NCBI RefSeq assembly: GCF_937960835.1
Contig: NZ_CALGPC010000014.1
Span: 1-60,420, forward strand
Length of the DNA stretch: 60,420 bases
Origin: an uncultured Ferrovibrio sp.
GTDB taxonomy: Bacteria; Pseudomonadota; Alphaproteobacteria; Ferrovibrionales; Ferrovibrionaceae
Direction of reading: 5' to 3'
Shown: in pieces, positions 59,893 through 60,420 of the stretch
Layout: every line of letters begins with the position of its first letter
Position numbering within the stretch: position 1 is the first letter of the stretch
The notes under the pieces: model-generated
Told to the model about the DNA's origin: nothing
The model's database searches: none
What the model saw: the letters and a program-made list of their open reading frames with translations, nothing else
Position numbers and translations under genes: made by a program

Positions 59893-59986
59893 GTCACCCC
59901 CCGACCTTGTGCCGGGGCATCATGGCCGGCTTGCCCCGGCCATCTCGTGCAAAATGGGAGGAGATCCTCGCGTTAGGCCCGAGGAT
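59893..59986. repeat. Cluster of intergenic palindromes
   Basis: Between tyrS and the aldo/keto reductase, GCCGGGGCA (59911) pairs with TGCCCCGGC (59932), ATGGCCGG (59922) with CCGGCCAT (59936), and ATCCTCG (59964) with CGAGGAT (59980). They are overlapping palindromes of the kind dispersed through alphaproteobacterial genomes, and probably serve as terminators here. Confidence 0.6.
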
Positions 59987-60022
59987 GATGGCCTGCGCAG
60001 ATCACAGCCTGTACTGGCTGCC

Positions 60023-60404
60023 TTAGTGCCGGCCTTCGTTGAGATTGTAGCGCATAATGCGACCGTGACGGCCGTTTTTGTCCCGCTCGATGTCGTAGCA
60101 GTCGCCCGGCGGACCCTGGCGCTTGGCTAGCACGGCCGCCAGCGCCGCCCGATCGGCCTCGGTCAGCTTCAGACTGTCGACGCGCAGATTGCTCGCCAGA
60201 TGTCGCGTCGAGGTGGCGCCGATGATGGCACCCGCAACGCCCGGCCGGTCGAGCACGTAGCGCGTCGCCACCTGGCCGATATTCACGCCATGCGCCTTGG
60301 CGATGCCATCCAGCACGCCTAGCAGTTCCTGGAACAGGTCCCAGCCGCCGAAATCCTCGATGATCAGCTTATATTTGGTCAGCGAGCGGTTGGCGAGCGG
60401 CTCC
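60023..60404 (-). CDS. Aldo/keto reductase, N-terminus cut by contig end
   Basis: Only the C-terminal 127 residues or so are present. EPLANRSLTKYKLIIEDFGG, AKAHGVNIGQVATRYVLDRP and AGAIIGATSTRHLASNLRV are the last barrel helices of the aldo/keto reductase family, followed by the short tail DCYDIERDKNGRHGRIMRYN. The frame stays open to the window edge, but bases 60405-60420 are adapter and must be ignored. Substrate unknown. Confidence 0.88.
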
Positions 60405-60420
60405 AGATCGGAAGAGCACA
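60405..60420 (+). other. Illumina adapter sequence at contig end
   Basis: The last 16 bases, AGATCGGAAGAGCACA, are identical to the start of the Illumina TruSeq adapter. They are a library artefact, not genome. This also marks the right edge of the window as a contig end. Confidence 0.95.

Overview
The window looks like chromosomal DNA of a high-GC alphaproteobacterium. The evidence is the gene repertoire (AnmK divergent from TyrS, YciB, NifS-type desulfurase divergent from a small alpha/beta hydrolase, UPF0280 and PF06684-type proteins, intergenic palindromes) and the protein style; a Rhodospirillales-like organism is an inference. It is probably one complete contig: the right end finishes in 16 bases of an Illumina adapter (60405-60420), and the left end lies inside a long, nearly identical tandem repeat of the kind that breaks assemblies.

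Left part (1-4.8 kb, mostly minus strand): a very large repeat protein built of octapeptides arranged in a 744-bp higher-order repeat, then a UDP-glucuronate decarboxylase, tRNA-His with its terminator, and a small membrane-anchored coiled-coil protein.

4.8-21.3 kb (minus strand): one tightly packed catabolic operon with 12 genes below a MarR-type regulator. Order of transcription: FAD subunit and fused FeS/Mo subunit of a xanthine-oxidase-family hydroxylase, a 6-hydroxynicotinate-reductase-like protein, UPF0280, a PF06684 protein, an exported binding protein, a fused LivH-LivM permease, LivG, LivF, HyuA, HyuB and a methyltransferase-like protein. Together these suggest uptake, hydroxylation, ring reduction and ATP-dependent lactam opening of an N-heteroaromatic compound. 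The substrate is unknown.

21.4-30.6 kb: phosphohistidine phosphatase-like protein, MBL hydrolase, M20 peptidase, DEAD-box helicase, stand-alone Lrp ligand domain, then a FkbH/ACP/MBOAT module that probably puts a small acyl group on an extracytoplasmic glycan, and a lipoprotein.

30.7-45.0 kb (plus strand): a second catabolic locus for a CoA-activated, probably aromatic or cyclic acid. It holds an SDR, MarR, enoyl-CoA hydratase, acyl-CoA dehydrogenase, an unusual FMN/[4Fe-4S] reductase ending in a fibronectin-III domain, and a benzoate-CoA-ligase-type enzyme. A second promoter then drives a binding protein, LivHMGF, a diguanylate cyclase, another hydratase, a PaaI thioesterase and DUF2783. 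The missing ring monooxygenase and the odd reductase make this the best candidate for an undescribed pathway.

45-60.4 kb: mixed housekeeping and stress genes: TfoX domain, CrcB, isochorismatase-fold hydrolase, ferredoxin-NADP reductase, an exported amidohydrolase/YtkA-like/MauG-like trio, RraA-ferredoxin-truncated haemoglobin behind a possible FNR/FixK box, cysteine desulfurase, hydrolase, YciB, a degenerate hybrid sensor kinase, AnmK, TyrS and a cut aldo/keto reductase.
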